Source: Leucaena leucocephala (taxonomy: Eukaryota; Streptophyta; Magnoliopsida; Fabales; Fabaceae). Taken from it: DNA of 64,000 nucleotides. The stretch spans positions 21,063,001-21,127,000 of the forward strand of contig CM073558.1 of NCBI GenBank assembly GCA_037074615.1, in the 5' to 3' direction. The translations under genes and the position numbers were made by a program. A model generated the notes under the pieces. The model was not told the DNA's origin, searched no databases, and was given only the letters and a program-made list of their open reading frames with translations. Below are positions 62,201 to 64,000 of the stretch, one piece after another (position 1 is the first letter of the stretch; every line of letters begins with the position of its first letter).

Positions 62201-62977
62201 GAAATCAACAGGAAAATGATATTTTATTTTAAGGGTTAAAAAAATTTGCAGTGACTTCAAATATTTTTAGATTTAATACTTTTATGTTATTCATTTTTCA
62301 ATTTATGAGCATTGGTCATATTTCATTATATATAATCAATTTAAAAAATATTCTCACCATGCTTATTTCTTTTTAAATGCCGGACGCCGATCTAACTCGC
62401 TTTATAAATTCGAGTACATTTTTCTTTTAAAAGAATTAGCCACGATACCCTTAGCATGCAACTTTCTTTCTTTTTAAAAATAAGTTTTTTAGTCTTCAAA
62501 AGGAAAGGGATATCCCACACCATGAGGTGAAATCAGGTAAGATAATTGTTACCCACGGGGCTTTCCAAAGATATTTGTTAACGAGGGCTTAATGGAATCA
62601 AAAGCTGTGTTATGCCACAACTTGAACATATATGTATATATATACACATAATATATTTATATACACCTGAATCATATATTTGTGGCCTTTTAATGTCTTT
62701 TTTCAATCCAAGGGTCCTCCTTTATGTGTCATTCTCCCTGCAGGCAATACTCAATACTTTATAAAAGTGATGAAATCCAAATACATGAGCTTTGGACATG
62801 GAAAATCCAAACTTGTTCAACTCAATGCCTCCCCAAAACAGTTGTTCAAAATCCATAACCTACTCCAGTACTTCTTATCATAATAATAGAACAACGGTTA
62901 TGAATGAATCATGAACACCACGAGGGCTTTACCCCTCATAACTACAATAACCTGTAATGAAAAATAGTTCTTCCAAA
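59253..62977. other. Intergenic region between the PRA1 and MAM33-type genes
   Basis: 59253 to about 59900 is probably 3' untranslated region and terminator of the PRA1 gene. A MITE follows at 59938-60145. The remainder is AT-rich with no supportable gene. It lies at the 3' ends of two convergent genes, so no promoter is expected here. Confidence 0.5.
59938..60145. mobile_element. MITE (family A, copy 6) downstream of the PRA1 gene
   Basis: The left end TTCTAGTTCTAAATATAAG is mirrored by TTATATTTATGACTAAAAGAA at the right. The central CTAATAATAATCAAATAAAA and AGAGAGGGTGAATTAAAGAA blocks match the family layout. Confidence 0.55.
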
Positions 62978-63558
62978 TCATGTCTCGATAAATTTCTTCA
63001 GATTCTTCAGCCACAGGTTGTATTCTTTGACGTCTTTGCTGACCATATATTCATGAATGAAGTTAGTTGTGCTGGGTTTGATCCCTCGTATCTCAAGATA
63101 CTTGTGGAATGCCTTTTGTAAATTTTCATCCAAATCACTGTAGACAAAAGTGTAATTAAATCTTCAGACAAGAAAATGGCAAATTACAGAAAAGGTTTAA
63201 GATGTCATCTATGAAGGAGTGCTTACTGGAACTCAGGTCCCTCATATGAAAGCTGGTCTTCTGATTCTTCTGACTGTTTTATGGACAAACTATCGATGGA
63301 AATCTCATCAGGAAATGCAGTAACACCAATCTCCAGAGTGACCCCATTACTTTTGGTAATATTTACAACTAAAGGAATGCTAGATTCATCACGATTCTCC
63401 TCATCATTACCCTCATCCTCATCTTCTTCAGCTGCTACATTAGGGATGTCAACTTGAACTGTGATGGTTTCATCCTCATATTGTCTCTTAAGGAGTATGG
63501 TTCTCTCACCAGGATTGTCTTCAATTGAAAATGGAAAATCACTTGGCACTTCCTCCAC
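62978..63558 (-). CDS. Mitochondrial glycoprotein family (MAM33/p32) protein, C-terminal part
   Basis: Two exons are seen: 63558-63227 and 63137-62978 (stop at 62980-62978). They join as GPEF-H-DLDENLQKAFHKYLE, the family's C-terminal helix, ending LWLKNLKKFIET. The upstream part has VPSDFPFSIEDNPGERTILL followed by an acidic loop (AAEEDEDEGNDEENRDES), then IPLVVNITKSNGVTLEIGVT, the beta-sheet core. p32/MAM33 proteins form acidic doughnut-shaped trimers in the mitochondrial matrix and act in respiratory assembly or mitoribosome function. The first exon, with the targeting peptide, must lie beyond base 64000. The 63558 splice acceptor is a best guess. Confidence 0.9.
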
Positions 63559-64000
63559 CTTAATAAAGGATTGCACAAAAGAAAAGGTAACAAAATCAAT
63601 AGGTAAGCTAACATCATCACTAATATCACATTAAATAAATTAAATTCTATGGAAAAGCAATCCTATAGCATCCCCACAATGGCTGCATCTGGTGTTCCTT
63701 CCAAAAAGAAACAATTGCCCTCTTTTCTTTTCTTTGTTTAAGAAAAGCAGAGTTAGGGTAATCCGTACGTAATTAAAATTTGCTTGTAGGTTTTATATTA
63801 GCATTAGAGGCTGGCTATTAAGGCGGTTATTGCCTAATATGTTCAAGTATCCATAAAATTACATGATTTCTCGGATTGGTCCGATATTTCAATACAAAAG
63901 TAGCAACAAATGAAAGAGTCATTATATCCCTTGCAAGCTGCACCTCAAAACAAGTTGAAATATATGCAGCAACTCCTAAAAGTACTTCATTGAAAACAAT
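63559..64000 (-). other. First intron of the MAM33-type gene, cut by the window edge
   Basis: No coding frame with family homology is found from 63559 to the right edge, and the acceptor TTATTAAG/GTGGAGG borders it. It is therefore read as intron. Confidence 0.5.

Noticed and set aside
1..64000. CRISPR arrays, bacterial operons, insertion sequences or phage genes
   Set aside because: The window is clearly plant nuclear DNA with spliced genes; none of these structures is present.

Overview
This is nuclear DNA from a flowering plant, most likely a eudicot. The evidence is spliced genes with GT..AG introns, very AT-rich non-coding DNA full of small transposon relics, a plant-type tRNA-Val, and plant-specific genes (a BELL homeodomain protein, a RETICULATA-family protein, an ATG1-type kinase, PRA1 family A, and a plant miRNA family). 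The species cannot be named from the sequence alone.

Layout. 1-4631: AT-rich flank with repeats and a 616-bp Harbinger-like MITE. 4632-9168 (+): BELL homeobox gene of the BLH9/PENNYWISE (REPLUMLESS) type, 4 exons. About 10.2-13.97 kb (+): decayed L1-type LINE lacking its 3' end; a LINE RNase H fragment lies on the opposite strand at 15.4-15.85 kb. 16.9-28.85 kb: six hairpins with the sequence and arm layout of MIR2111, three of them on a 206-bp tandem repeat. Among them sit a 1,958-bp Copia-like solo LTR with intact target-site duplication and many MITEs. 29.8-31.6 kb (-): exons of a dynein light-chain-like gene. 32.7-37.7 kb (-): RETICULATA-type chloroplast protein gene, 7 exons, with transposon relics in its introns. 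40.6-47.4 kb (-): ATG1 autophagy kinase, 13 exons, 711 aa. 47.5-56 kb: gene-poor DNA with MITEs and a 1.15-kb inverted-repeat (foldback) element. 56.08 kb: tRNA-Val(CAC) with a partial 3' duplicate. 56.4-59.25 kb (+): PRA1 family A gene, 7 exons. 62.98 kb to the right edge (-): 3' part of a mitochondrial glycoprotein (MAM33/p32) gene.

How the genes relate. These are independent eukaryotic genes, not an operon. The gene set resembles, from memory, two Arabidopsis neighbourhoods: RPL/BLH9 - MIR2111B - PRA1.A1 - a MAM33-family gene on chromosome 5, and ATG1c - RETICULATA on chromosome 2. If correct, this window keeps a more ancestral combined order. The main biological feature is the expanded MIR2111 cluster: miR2111 is a phosphate-responsive, shoot-to-root mobile miRNA that targets F-box/Kelch (TML/HOLT-type) transcripts. 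Copies here carry three different 5'-arm variants besides the canonical one.
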